Part shown: one piece after another, positions 44,885 to 53,429 of the stretch
How the letters are laid out: each line of letters begins with the position of its first letter
How positions within the stretch are numbered: position 1 is the stretch's first letter
Source of the DNA: Sphingomonas sp. DG1-23
Lineage (GTDB): Bacteria; Pseudomonadota; Alphaproteobacteria; Sphingomonadales; Sphingomonadaceae
DNA length: 64,000 nucleotides
Reading direction: 5' to 3'
Assembly: GCF_030730875.1 (NCBI RefSeq)
Contig: NZ_JAVAMA010000007.1
Location: 208,624-272,623 of the forward strand
Program-made: the position numbers and the translations under genes
Notes under the pieces: generated by a model
The model's database searches: none
What the model was told of the DNA's origin: nothing
The model's input: the letters and a program-made list of their open reading frames with translations, nothing else

Positions 44885-45348
44885 GGCTGCCCTCGTTCGC
44901 TGGCGATCATCTCGAGCCAGACGGCGGTGAGCGCGTGCACACGCCGGATCAGCGACTCATGTGGGACAAGCTCATGCGCCTCGGTCAGCGCATCGGCCTC
45001 GATCTCGATGACCGCGGGCAGAAGAGAGGCGAGGGTGAGGGCGGCTCTCTCGTCGCTCGAGCAGAAGGCGCCGGCATCGGCCCATTTGCCGCCGGCTAGG
45101 GCGAGCAGGGGATCTGCGAACCGGCCGCCCCATTCGTGGCACCCGGCGAGGAAGGTCGGCAGATCGATCGCCGCGGCGGTGTTCGCATAGGCCGCCGCGC
45201 GGTCCTCGGACTTGCCGAGGACCCGGCCGATATCGCCCCATGTCGCGCCGTCCTCGATGCGGATCGCGGTGAGGATCGCATTCTGCGCCTCGACCGCGCC
45301 TGACGCGGTCAATGTGCGCCTGCGTCCGTGGAAGTGCGGCGCGTTCAC
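44881..45348 (-). CDS. Hypothetical protein upstream of the primase
   Basis: A 155-residue protein. The segment ATWGDIGRVLGKSEDRAAAYANTAA looks like a helix-turn-helix; the rest is helical and acidic. The GTG start at 45348 follows CCGGAGTTACGCT. The gene overlaps the primase gene by ATGA, so it belongs to the replication operon. Not recognised. Confidence 0.65.
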   Translation of the reverse strand: MNAPHFHGRRRTLTASGAVEAQNAILTAIRIEDGATWGDIGRVLGKSEDRAAAYANTAAAIDLPTFLAGCHEWGGRFADPLLALAGGKWADAGAFCSSDERAALTLASLLPAVIEIEADALTEAHELVPHESLIRRVHALTAVWLEMIASERGQP

Positions 45349-45526
45349 AGCGTAACTCCGGCACGACAAAGAGTAGGGCAAGGGAGGTGGGGCGGGCGAT
45401 TGATAACTAGGTGGGCGGCGCCGCGTCGGTGCACGCGCCGGGACCGCTCACCTTGAATGCGAGCTCCAACGGACGGTTGCCCAGAGCGCGTATCTGACCT
45501 TGCGAGGGCGCTAATAGGGGCTGCCA

Positions 45527-45739
45527 TTATGCAGCTTTCGCTGCGTCGGGAGATGTAATGACGAGTTCACTGGGTGCGGTGGCGCCCCCGGTTGCCCGCG
45601 AAATCTTAATGGCGAGGGGAAGCGACGGTTGACGTTGCCGGTACACAATCTTGCGGATCGTGTTCTCTGCCTCCCCGATTCGCGTCGCGAATTCGAGGAC
45701 AGACTCAGGTTGGGCCCGGAGATAATCTATAAGCCTCAT
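45527..45739 (-). CDS. Cro-like repressor
   Basis: A 70-residue helix-turn-helix protein (FATRIGEAENTIRKIVYRQRQPSLPLAIKISRAT) of the YdaS/Cro type. It is divergent from the CI-like gene across a shared operator region, the standard lambdoid switch. It is the first gene of the leftward early transcript. An operator lies only 10 bases before its ATG. Confidence 0.84.
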   Translation of the reverse strand: MRLIDYLRAQPESVLEFATRIGEAENTIRKIVYRQRQPSLPLAIKISRATGGATAPSELVITSPDAAKAA

Positions 45740-45749
45740 TCGCTCGATA

Positions 45750-45764
45750 TGCCCTATCAGGGCA
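45750..45764. promoter_or_regulatory. Operator O1 (TGCCC-N5-GGGCA)
   Basis: TGCCCTATCAGGGCA, extended to a 17-base palindrome by flanking A and T. It sits immediately before the cro start and between a possible -35 TTGCTC and -10 CATATC on the minus strand, so a bound repressor would block cro transcription. Confidence 0.82.
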
Positions 45765-45784
45765 TGTTGAGCAACGGGGAAATA

Positions 45785-45799
45785 TGCCCAACTGGTCCT
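45785..45799. promoter_or_regulatory. Operator O2 (imperfect)
   Basis: TGCCCAACTGGTCCT has a perfect left half and a degenerate right half with the same 15-base frame. It lies between O1 and O3, completing a three-site arrangement like the lambda right operator. Weak site; assigned by position. Confidence 0.5.
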
Positions 45800-45810
45800 C
45801 TACCGCGTCA

Positions 45811-45825
45811 TGCCCTCTGCGGGCA
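45811..45825. promoter_or_regulatory. Operator O3 (TGCCC-N5-GGGCA)
   Basis: TGCCCTCTGCGGGCA, a perfect two-half site with the same spacing as O1, ends 10 bases before the CI start codon. It is placed to let CI or Cro control cI. Confidence 0.78.
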
Positions 45826-45835
45826 CAAGCGGGGG

Positions 45836-46525
45836 ATGGTCGGCAACTCCATCGCCTTTCACCGCAAGCGACGCGGGATGTCTCAAACACAATTGGCTGA
45901 ACGTATCGGCACTACGCTGAACATGCTGGGCAAACTCGAACGCGGTGACCGTACTCTCGACACCAACTGGCTGGAGAAAATTGGGAGGGCCTTGGCCATT
46001 GAGCCGCGCGACTTGATCGGGCTACCACCGAGTGAAGGTCGCGCGGTGCTCAAGAACGCGGCGTATGAGGTCGCTGCCGAACAGGCGGAGACGCGTTCCA
46101 TCGGCAGTGGTGAGGTCGTTGAGATCGCGCGCCTAGATCTGTCGCTGCCGATGGGCCCAGGCGCCACAGTCGACGACTTCATCGAAAGCGAACCGCTCAA
46201 GTTCGATCTGGGCTATGTCCGCAGCTTTACCCGTACGCCGCCACATCGCCTCCGCCTGGCCGGCGGGGCAGGGGACAGCATGTTCCCAACCCTTGTCCCT
46301 AACGATCTGGTCTGGATCGACACGACGCAGAACCAGTTGCTCCACGCCGATCGGATATATGCGGCGTCAATCAACGGCGGGGCTGCGATCAAGCGGCTGC
46401 GGCCCATCGCCGGCGGCCGGCGCATGCTCGTGATCTCCGACAACAAGATGGTTGAGCCGTACGAGGTTGATGCGGACGAAGTCGTGATCTGGGGCCGGGT
46501 TATTCGGTTTGCGAGGGATATTTGA
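45836..46525 (+). CDS. CI-like prophage repressor with S24 peptidase domain
   Basis: A 229-residue repressor. An N-terminal helix-turn-helix (RRGMSQTQLAERIGTTLNML) is joined to a LexA/CI-type S24 domain with GDSMFPTLVPNDLVWID (catalytic Ser) and AIKRLRPI (catalytic Lys). It should keep lytic promoters off and undergo RecA-stimulated self-cleavage after DNA damage. The ATG at 45836 follows GCGGGGG and operator O3. Operators of the same sequence occur at 48241-48288. Confidence 0.92.
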   Translation: MVGNSIAFHRKRRGMSQTQLAERIGTTLNMLGKLERGDRTLDTNWLEKIGRALAIEPRDLIGLPPSEGRAVLKNAAYEVAAEQAETRSIGSGEVVEIARLDLSLPMGPGATVDDFIESEPLKFDLGYVRSFTRTPPHRLRLAGGAGDSMFPTLVPNDLVWIDTTQNQLLHADRIYAASINGGAAIKRLRPIAGGRRMLVISDNKMVEPYEVDADEVVIWGRVIRFARDI

Positions 46526-46584
46526 GCTCGCGGCGCGACACGGCGTCTTGCGGAGTGTGCTAAAGCGACGCGGCGTAGTATAGG

Positions 46585-47844
46585 ATGGTAGCGGTGATGC
46601 AGGGTTTTCTCGGGCCCACCCCACAGACGGATGAGGATTGGCAAGCTAAGATTTACGAGGCCTTGGACCTCTTTAGTCCGGGTGCGCCGATCGACGAGGC
46701 GGGGCTCCTTGCCGGTCGCAAGAGCCAGATCGATAAGCTATTGGACGCCGTGCTTCAGCGAGGCCAGCACGCGATCCTTTACGGGGAGCGCGGAGTAGGA
46801 AAGTCCTCTCTAGCCAACGTTTTCGCTACGAAGCTCTTCGGCCCGACGCGCTATATACAAATCATCCACGTTAACTGCCATCCTCAGGACGACTTCGACG
46901 CTATCTGGCGCAAAGTGTTCCGCAGACTAGAGGCCGAAGATGCATCGATCACCGATCGCTACGAACGCCAGATAATGCCGGATGACGTAGTTATAGAGAT
47001 GTCAAAATTCGCTTTGGTCTCTACTCCGATCATTATTTTGGACGAGTTCGACAAGATTGACGACAACAATGCACGTGTTGCCGTCGCCAATACAATCAAG
47101 AATTTATCTGACAGATCGGTCAAGGCGACAATTATATTAGTAGGCGTGGCTGATTCGGCTGAGCGCTTGGTGGCGGATCATGAGTCGGTCACACGCTGCC
47201 TTCGGCATGTCCCTATGCACCGCATGTTCTCGTCTGAACTCCGTGAGATTATCGAGACCCGTCTCGCGCAATTAGGGATGGCCATTCAGCCCGACGCCCT
47301 AGCACTGATTGTCGCGATGTCTCGCGGGCTCCCCCATTACGCTCACCTTGTTGGCCAGCAATCCGCTAGAGTCGCTTTGGAGAAGAAAAAACTTGTTGTT
47401 GATCTCAGCCACATCGATGAAGCAATGCCCGGTAGCGTAGGGCAGATAGATCAGATTATCCGTCGCCAATACCACCAAGCTACAATAAGTCCGCGCAAAG
47501 GGAACATCTATAAAGAAGTGCTACTCGCAGCAGCTCTTTCTCCGATTGATGATCTTGGTTATTTTGCTCCGGCGGACTTACAATCGCCATTAGCAGAGAT
47601 CCTAGGTGTGCCGGAAACGAAGGTGTCGTTATTCGGCCAACATCTAAAAAACCTGTGCGAGGGAGACCACGGCAGAATTTTAGAGCAAGTTGGGGTGGCT
47701 CGAAAATATCGATACCGATTTAGTGAACCCATGATGCAGCCATTTATAGTCATGAACGCCTTGGCCGGCGGCACCATAAGCCGTGAGCGCATCACGGCGT
47801 TGTCAGTAAGTCACTACGAGCCGCGGTTCTCTAGCGAGTATTGA
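46585..47844 (+). CDS. AAA+ ATPase of the CI-linked cassette
   Basis: A 419-residue ATPase resembling the Orc/Cdc6-TniB-type AAA+ group. Walker A is YGERGVGKSSL (residues 66-76), Walker B TPIIILDEFDKIDD (148-161), and sensor region LVGVADSAERL. The C-terminal ~140 residues may be a winged helix. Its DNA is more AT-rich than the flanks. It follows cI with 59 bases between and is coupled to a HIRAN-domain gene (TGATG). Expression with the repressor in the lysogen would suit a defence or exclusion function; that is inference. Confidence 0.78.
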   Translation: MVAVMQGFLGPTPQTDEDWQAKIYEALDLFSPGAPIDEAGLLAGRKSQIDKLLDAVLQRGQHAILYGERGVGKSSLANVFATKLFGPTRYIQIIHVNCHPQDDFDAIWRKVFRRLEAEDASITDRYERQIMPDDVVIEMSKFALVSTPIIILDEFDKIDDNNARVAVANTIKNLSDRSVKATIILVGVADSAERLVADHESVTRCLRHVPMHRMFSSELREIIETRLAQLGMAIQPDALALIVAMSRGLPHYAHLVGQQSARVALEKKKLVVDLSHIDEAMPGSVGQIDQIIRRQYHQATISPRKGNIYKEVLLAAALSPIDDLGYFAPADLQSPLAEILGVPETKVSLFGQHLKNLCEGDHGRILEQVGVARKYRYRFSEPMMQPFIVMNALAGGTISRERITALSVSHYEPRFSSEY

Positions 47845-48236
47845 TGCCTCTGCCGGACCAGAGTCTCGCGGTCGTCGGGGCCGACTATCCCAACAAGCAG
47901 GGACCGGGCCGCCGCTTCGAGCTGAACATCTGCCGTCCCGGCGAGCCAATAGAGTTGCGGCCTGAGCCCAAGAACCCAAAGGACGAAAATGCCGTCGCTG
48001 TGTACAGCGCGCGCGGTGTCCAACTCGGCTATCTGACAGCCGAACGCGCGCCTTGGATTGGTGGGATGCTTAAGCAGGGCAGGGAGGTACGCGCCATCTT
48101 CCAGCGGCAAACCGGCTTCGGCGCGTGGATCCGCATCGCATTCGACGGCGAGGCTCCGGTGCTACCGCAGCCTAAGACGGAGAACTGGGAGTCCGATTTC
48201 TGCGTAGATCCGGACCCTGGGATCTGGGGTGCATAG
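47844..48236 (+). CDS. HIRAN-domain protein
   Basis: A 130-residue protein that is essentially one HIRAN domain: AVVGADYPNKQGPGRRFEL, then PKNPKDENAVAVYS and GVQLGYLTAERAPWI. HIRAN domains bind DNA ends or stalled-fork DNA (as in HLTF). The ATG shares a base with the AAA gene stop, so the two proteins are probably made in equal amounts and may act together. The tail is acidic. Confidence 0.86.
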   Translation: MPLPDQSLAVVGADYPNKQGPGRRFELNICRPGEPIELRPEPKNPKDENAVAVYSARGVQLGYLTAERAPWIGGMLKQGREVRAIFQRQTGFGAWIRIAFDGEAPVLPQPKTENWESDFCVDPDPGIWGA

Positions 48237-48240
48237 ATAA

Positions 48241-48292
48241 TGCCCTAAGTGGGCACTGTCATTTATTGACATATGCCCCTATAGGGCATAAT
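48241..48292 (+). promoter_or_regulatory. CI-controlled promoter with two operators
   Basis: TGCCCTAAGTGGGCA (48241-48255) and TGCCCCTATAGGGCA (48274-48288) match the operators near cI. Between and around them lie -35 TTGACA (48266-48271) and a -10-like CATAAT (48287-48292), so the second operator fills the promoter spacer. It drives the ParB-like gene at 48329 and should be off in the lysogen. Confidence 0.8.
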
Positions 48293-48328
48293 GCTTCATG
48301 TCCGCATTCCGCGGCAGGAGGTAAGCCC

Positions 48329-49525
48329 ATGGCTACCAATATCGCATTCGTTGACGAAGGCTGCACCGACGCTCCGGCCAGCAAAACGCCGGCTTCCCCT
48401 ACGAAAATCTGGATCTGCGTAGCGGGCAAGGAGGCGCCTGACTGGATTGTAGAACGCATGACGACCGGCGAGGTCGCTCCAAACGGCAGTTTCGAGATCG
48501 AAGCGTCGGACGGGTGGCTAATTGTGGAGCCGGGCTTTGCTGTCTTCGAGGCGGCCGAGCGCGTGTTCGCGTGCCCGCCGCGCCAAGTGCAGGAGAAGCT
48601 CGCCGCGGCCGCCGGAGAAACCAATCCCGTAGTTTCCGAGCTCATCGAGAAGACCAGGGCGATGCGCGAGCAGCGGAACGGTCGCCGCGGCGACAGAAAC
48701 GCTCCCCTGGCCAAGGCGGCGGGCGAAAAGGCCCTCAAGCTCAAGCCGATGATCGGCTCGCCTCCGTCTCCACAGTTTGCCTTGGTGGAGCATCTGCAGG
48801 TCGACGACACCTATCAACGCTCGATCGAGGGCGGCGCATCACAAAAGCTCATCGTCAAGATCGCAGAGAACTGGGACTGGAGGCTTTGCTTGCCTCTGAT
48901 CGTGTCGCGCCGACAAGGTCGACTCTATGTAATCGATGGCCAGCATCGACTCGAGGCAGCGAGGCTACGAGGCGACATTCGCGACATTCCGGTGGTGGTC
49001 TTCGACTTCGACGATCCCCGCGGCGAAGCGGAACTATTCGTTGCCGCTAACCGAAGCCGGCGGGCAATGAGTAAGCTGGACGATTTCCACGCCGCGATCG
49101 TCGCCGGTGACGCGAAGGCCAGTGCGATCAATGAGGTCGTGGTGGAAGCCGGCCTGGTCGTCGGCCGGATTGCGGCTTGGCAGTACTGGAAGCCGGGGGA
49201 GGTGGTCTTCGTCACCGCCATCCAACGCACCCTGCACACGATGGGCAAGGCGACCGTTGCGCGTTCGCTCAAGATGATCGCCCGAGCTTTCGACGGTCTG
49301 GTGCTCGTCGGCGTGGGCTCTGTCTTCGAAGCGCTCTGCACTCTGATCCGCGAACGGGATCAGTCGGACAGTCCTATCGACGATGTCCTGATGGAGGCCG
49401 TTCTCGCTGAGGTCGGCATCCCCGGTTGGAAGGAAGCGATCGATGGCTCCGAAAGCGGTCAGGAGCGCATGGAGCGCATGCTGCGCGCGATGGCGGAAGC
49501 CTATGCGGAAGCGGAGGCACAGTGA
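48329..49525 (+). CDS. ParB/DGQHR-like protein of the early operon
   Basis: A 398-residue protein. The central domain has LVEHLQVDDTYQRSIEGGAS, LIVSRRQGRLYVIDGQHRLEAA and IPVVVFDFDDPRGEAELF, the ParB N-terminal/DGQHR fold (NTPase or nuclease-like in related proteins). The N-terminal ~130 residues are not recognised. Ribosome site GGAGG precedes the ATG at 48329. It is the first gene under the CI-type operators and its stop overlaps the start of a HerA-type ATPase. Confidence 0.82.
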   Translation: MATNIAFVDEGCTDAPASKTPASPTKIWICVAGKEAPDWIVERMTTGEVAPNGSFEIEASDGWLIVEPGFAVFEAAERVFACPPRQVQEKLAAAAGETNPVVSELIEKTRAMREQRNGRRGDRNAPLAKAAGEKALKLKPMIGSPPSPQFALVEHLQVDDTYQRSIEGGASQKLIVKIAENWDWRLCLPLIVSRRQGRLYVIDGQHRLEAARLRGDIRDIPVVVFDFDDPRGEAELFVAANRSRRAMSKLDDFHAAIVAGDAKASAINEVVVEAGLVVGRIAAWQYWKPGEVVFVTAIQRTLHTMGKATVARSLKMIARAFDGLVLVGVGSVFEALCTLIRERDQSDSPIDDVLMEAVLAEVGIPGWKEAIDGSESGQERMERMLRAMAEAYAEAEAQ

Positions 49526-50769
49526 TGCTTCACCAGCACACCTCGTTCTTCGGTCAAACGGAGAAAATGCTGGCCTGGGCGTTGCACGCGGCTGGCCAGA
49601 CCGATCGGCAAATCGCCGACGCGAACCGCACCTCGGTCAATAACATCATGGCGTGGCGGAATGAGGAGGGCCTGCCCGAGAACCTGTCTCCCGAGGCGAG
49701 GGCGCGCGCCGAGGAAGACCAATACTCCCCACCGGTTCGGCGCGATACCCCCTCGCGCGCCCAACTAGTCGCGGCACGTGCTGCTTCCAACCCCCGGGCA
49801 GCAGCGCCGCGGCTGACAACCCCGGCCGAAGCTCAAGCGGCGTTTGTCGCTCCGGTCCAGCCGGAAGGCGATAATGCGCTGGAGATCGGCCTGCACATGG
49901 ATGCCAAGGTCTTCGTCGACCTCGAGGAGTTGCTTACCACGCGTCTGCTCATTCAGGGCAATAGCGGCAGCGGCAAGACGCACCTGCTCCGACGGCTCCT
50001 CGAGGAATGCGCGGGTATAGTTCAGCAGGTCATCATCGATCCCGAGGGCGACTTTGCCAGCTTCGGTGATGCGTTCGGACACACGATCCTAGACGCCAAC
50101 ACTCTGACGACTGCGCGACTAGCGACGATCGCTGGCAAGGTCCGCCAGCATCGCGGCTCCGTAGTGTTGACGCTCGAAGGAATGGAGATCGAACCGCAGA
50201 TGCAGGCGCTGACCGCCTTCCTCAACGCGCTGTTCGAGGAAGGTCCCCAGCATTGGCATCCAGCAATTGTCGCTGTCGACGAGGCGCATCTGTTCGCTCC
50301 CGCCGGAGACAACGGCGAGGATCGGGAAACGCGCAAGCAGAGCCAGCAGGCGATGGCGAACCTGATGTGCCGTGGTCGCAAGCGCGGCCTCGCCGGTATC
50401 ATCGCGACTCAACGTCTATCGAAGCTGCATAAGAACGTGGCGGCGGAGGCCAGCAATTACCTGCTAGGTCGCACCTTCCTTGACATCGACATTCAACGGG
50501 CAGCGGAACTGCTCGGTCTTCGTGGGTCGGATGCCGAGCAAGTGCGCAGCCTCGTCCGGGGCGAGTTCCTTGGCCTTGGCCCCGCGATCGCGCGACGGAT
50601 GCTCAAAGTGAAGGTCGGTAGCGTCATGACGCAGGGCAAGGCGGGGCCGCCCAAGGGCATCACCCCGCTCCCATCGATCGGGGCTGCTGAAATGCAGAGT
50701 CTGATGCTCGCCGATGATGATGCCGAGCTCGAGACCATCACAGGTCCGGTGCTGAGGGTCGTGAAATGA
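49525..50769 (+). CDS. HerA-like (DUF87) ATPase
   Basis: A 414-residue ATPase. The N-terminal ~110 residues include a possible helix-turn-helix (AAGQTDRQIADANRTSVNNI). The core has Walker A QGNSGSGKTHLL, VIIDPEGDFASFG, Walker B AIVAVDEAHLFAP and GIIATQRLSKLHK, all typical of HerA/FtsK-like DNA pumps. It is coupled to the ParB-like gene. Possible roles are DNA translocation, replication control or interference; not determined. Confidence 0.88.
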   Translation: MLHQHTSFFGQTEKMLAWALHAAGQTDRQIADANRTSVNNIMAWRNEEGLPENLSPEARARAEEDQYSPPVRRDTPSRAQLVAARAASNPRAAAPRLTTPAEAQAAFVAPVQPEGDNALEIGLHMDAKVFVDLEELLTTRLLIQGNSGSGKTHLLRRLLEECAGIVQQVIIDPEGDFASFGDAFGHTILDANTLTTARLATIAGKVRQHRGSVVLTLEGMEIEPQMQALTAFLNALFEEGPQHWHPAIVAVDEAHLFAPAGDNGEDRETRKQSQQAMANLMCRGRKRGLAGIIATQRLSKLHKNVAAEASNYLLGRTFLDIDIQRAAELLGLRGSDAEQVRSLVRGEFLGLGPAIARRMLKVKVGSVMTQGKAGPPKGITPLPSIGAAEMQSLMLADDDAELETITGPVLRVVK

Positions 50770-51266
50770 CACGTCAGGCTGCAGCAGCAAGCAATAAGCG
50801 ATGCACGCCGGAGCTGCTCGCAATGATTGTCGAGCTTCTTCCAACCGTGGGAAGTCTGCGCGACTTGTGCGCTCTGACCGGGCTCAGACTCGACACCGTT
50901 CGGCGTGAGACCGCTCCATTCTTGGCGATCATGAAGCTCAACGGGACGCATCCAAAATGCGGATGCGGGAAGGATCGGTTCCACCCGTACGGCTGCGCCG
51001 ATAGCTACGCGAAGAGTTGGCCTAGCGACTGCCTGCCGGGTCACACGCGGGAGGAAACTGTCGTCCTCCTCGAGCGCCGCAGGATCGCAATCGAAATGCT
51101 GGTCGCTGGCGATCGGCTGGTCGATGTCGATTGCGCTCTCGGCATGTCGAAAGGGGGCGCCAAGAATTACCTGCGCTTTCTCACTCCCGAACAACACCTC
51201 GAACGAGAGCGCCGGATCTGCGCGACTGCCAGCACTACCAACATCGAACTCAGGAAAGCAGCATGA
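50766..51266 (+). CDS. Phage early protein with helix-turn-helix and Cys/His segment
   Basis: A 166-residue basic protein. It has a first helix-turn-helix-like part (GSLRDLCALTGLRLDTVRRE), a Cys-rich segment CGCGKDRFHPYGC that might bind zinc, and a second helix-turn-helix-like part (VDVDCALGMSKGGAKNYLRF). Probably a DNA-binding regulator. Start overlaps the HerA stop (ATGA). Confidence 0.68.
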   Translation: MTRQAAAASNKRCTPELLAMIVELLPTVGSLRDLCALTGLRLDTVRRETAPFLAIMKLNGTHPKCGCGKDRFHPYGCADSYAKSWPSDCLPGHTREETVVLLERRRIAIEMLVAGDRLVDVDCALGMSKGGAKNYLRFLTPEQHLERERRICATASTTNIELRKAA

Positions 51267-51463
51267 TCAGAACAGAATCCGCCCAAGGGCCATTTCGGAT
51301 CAGTAAGGCCGGCCCCGCCCGGCCCCGGCGTGAACACTCTACTTTCGAGGCAGCGGAAGCCGAAGCCCGTCGGCTCTCTCAGGTGAACCCAAGCGACACT
51401 TTCATCATCGCGCGAGAAGTGGCGCGCGTTTACCCATGCAATGCTCGCAGTCGGCGCACCTGA
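51263..51463 (+). CDS. Small hypothetical phage protein
   Basis: A 66-residue basic protein starting in an ATGA overlap with the previous gene. The pattern STFEAAEAEARRLSQVNPSDTFII is common to short phage proteins of unknown function (a DRBM-like alpha-beta shape is possible). Not assigned. Confidence 0.6.
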   Translation: MIRTESAQGPFRISKAGPARPRREHSTFEAAEAEARRLSQVNPSDTFIIAREVARVYPCNARSRRT

Positions 51464-51687
51464 TGACCTGCTCGACCTGCATTCACTTCCTCAGCCGGGG
51501 CGTCACCGACGCCTCGGCTGACCCGAGGCACCCGCGTCGGGAACCGGGCGAGGGCACATGCCGCCGCTACCCGCCACGCCTGCAAAGCGTGACGTGGAGC
51601 GAGCACGGCGTCGATGCCTTCTCCGCCTTCCCAACTGTCCACCAGAACCAAGCCTGCGGCGAGTTCAGCGCCGCGCTGTCGCTGTAG
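51463..51687 (+). CDS. Small phage protein with CxxC motifs
   Basis: A 74-residue protein with MTCSTCIHFLSRG, GTCRRYPP and NQACGEF. Four Cys in this order (CxxC...C.R.PP...CGE.) look like a zinc-ribbon. Start shares a base with the previous stop (TGATG), preferred over an ATG nine codons upstream. The same pattern recurs at 52183-52461. Confidence 0.68.
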   Translation: MTCSTCIHFLSRGVTDASADPRHPRREPGEGTCRRYPPRLQSVTWSEHGVDAFSAFPTVHQNQACGEFSAALSL

Positions 51688-51698
51688 GAGATCGACCC

Positions 51699-52190
51699 AT
51701 GATGGGTGTCTACGACTTCTCGCGCGGATGGGTGCCATTCAGCGCAATCGCCCGCGCCACCATTCGCCCGGGAAAGCACGGTGGCGAGGCAATGGACCTA
51801 AGGCTCCACGACGGCACCAGGCTCGAAGAATTTGGACCGGCGCGGGAGGGCTTCGAGCGCCTGCCAGTTCAGCTCGTGCCTGCCGAACCCGGCTGGCAGC
51901 TATGCCGGATCTGGTTCGGAGAAGGGGATGAGGGCCCGGGCGTCGGCTTCTCGCCAATTATCGCGTGGGCGCAGTGCGTCGACGGCGAGATGCGGCCGGT
52001 CACACCTTGCGGTGTCAACGACGGGGGCGACGACCCAGAGCGCGGCATCTACGTTCGAACGCCGGACGGTCGAATTGAGCCGGCTTCATCCTGGGGAGAC
52101 GGCCGCCTCTTCGAACATGCCGGCGAGTTCCTCGAACATTATGTCGCGGAGCGGGAAGCCCAGCTTCGGGAGGCGTCGGCCAATGCCTGA
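51699..52190 (+). CDS. Hypothetical phage protein
   Basis: A 163-residue acidic protein, not recognised. It has GGAG eight bases before the ATG. Aromatic-rich strands (WQLCRIWFGEGDE, GVGFSPIIAWAQCVDGE) and a helical C-terminus are visible. It is in line with the early operon. Confidence 0.65.
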   Translation: MMGVYDFSRGWVPFSAIARATIRPGKHGGEAMDLRLHDGTRLEEFGPAREGFERLPVQLVPAEPGWQLCRIWFGEGDEGPGVGFSPIIAWAQCVDGEMRPVTPCGVNDGGDDPERGIYVRTPDGRIEPASSWGDGRLFEHAGEFLEHYVAEREAQLREASANA

Positions 52191-52461
52191 CCCAGCTCAC
52201 ACCTGCGCCACCTGCGTCTGGTGGAAGCGTGCCGCGCCGAAGTTGGCGAACGCGCTCCGAGATCCATCGGCATCGCAGCGGGTCGGCACCTGCCACCTCA
52301 ACCCGCCCGTCGTCGTGCAGGGCAATTCCGCCTTTCCGGTGACGTTGTTTCCTGAGACGCATGAGTCGCGCTTCTGCGGGTATTGGTGCGATCTTGAGGC
52401 TGGAGGGCCTGACGGCGGCGAGCGGACCGTGGTTCCGTTCACGCCGCGAGAGGCGGCATGA
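52183..52461 (+). CDS. Small zinc-ribbon-like phage protein
   Basis: A 92-residue protein with CATCVWWKR near the start, GTCHLNPP in the middle and FCGYWC near the end, the same pattern as the product of 51463-51687. Proteins of this type are common in alphaproteobacterial phages. Function unknown. Overlaps the previous gene by 8 bases. Confidence 0.68.
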   Translation: MPDPAHTCATCVWWKRAAPKLANALRDPSASQRVGTCHLNPPVVVQGNSAFPVTLFPETHESRFCGYWCDLEAGGPDGGERTVVPFTPREAA

Positions 52462-52499
52462 TCCGGCGATACGACCTGAGGCCCGATGCAGTGCCTCGG

Positions 52500-53315
52500 T
52501 CAGGACGGCGGAGCGATGTCGTGCGTCTGCGCGTACTCGGCCGCGGCCTGACGAACGAAGCGGTTGAGATACCCGGTGTCGCTCACCGCCTTCCAGTGGA
52601 TGCTGTCAGGGGTGCCCCGGACCGGCTGGATGAGGAAGAAGCCGACATCGCTGGTCTCGCCGGAGCGAATGGCGAGATTTTTTGCCCTGTTCCGAATGAG
52701 GCTTTCCAGCCGCATGTAGGATACGATGCGTCGCTTCGGATTGAGCCAATCATCCGCCGCGGCGTCAATCTCCTTGGTATCGGGGATGTCGTCGGGGGTG
52801 TTCTCCTCGAGCATTTTCTGGTTCATTCGCATCAGCGCGGGGAGGATCTGACCTGTAGAGAATGGGTCGAGTTCGGCGACATCCTCGTTGAAGCCGGGAA
52901 CCTCGGTCCGCATCATCAGCGCGCGCCCTGCAGCGATGGCTACCGAGTACGCTGTGAGAAGGCGGCCCATCGCGGGGGCAACGCTCTGGGCCGACGGGAT
53001 ATGGAGGTTCGACGCGTCCTTCAGGATATTGATGGTCGCCACCATCTCGGTGACGAACGCCCGGAGGCGAAGCCCGCCATCCGCCGGGAGCAGCGCTTCG
53101 GGCGACTGGATGATTTCGGTCAGGTACGCGATCAGGCTGCCGATCTGGAGGTTCTCGATACCCAGGCGGACATCGGTGATGCCCTTGGCACTGAGGCTTT
53201 CAGCGTAAGCTTCCGCGACGAGCTGAAGCATCGATCCAACTTCCCCGACATCGGGGCTGTCGGTGAAACCGATGGTCACCTTCAGAACGTCCTGCGATCC
53301 GCCGGCTACGGCCAA
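52500..53315 (-). CDS. Hypothetical protein (minus strand in the early region)
   Basis: A 271-residue mainly helical protein, not recognised. TTG start at 53315 is chosen because of the strong GGGGGAGG five bases upstream. It runs against the early operon and lies tail to tail with it. It could be a lysogeny-expressed cargo gene. Confidence 0.6.
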   Translation of the reverse strand: MAVAGGSQDVLKVTIGFTDSPDVGEVGSMLQLVAEAYAESLSAKGITDVRLGIENLQIGSLIAYLTEIIQSPEALLPADGGLRLRAFVTEMVATINILKDASNLHIPSAQSVAPAMGRLLTAYSVAIAAGRALMMRTEVPGFNEDVAELDPFSTGQILPALMRMNQKMLEENTPDDIPDTKEIDAAADDWLNPKRRIVSYMRLESLIRNRAKNLAIRSGETSDVGFFLIQPVRGTPDSIHWKAVSDTGYLNRFVRQAAAEYAQTHDIAPPS

Positions 53316-53429
53316 CTATGCCTCCCCCGCCAAATACCTCCTGATATCATGATGTGGTCGCCTTTGATGGTAAAGGTGAGATCGGATAATTTCGAACTTG
53401 ATTGGCGAGCGGACGTCGACCATTTGACA

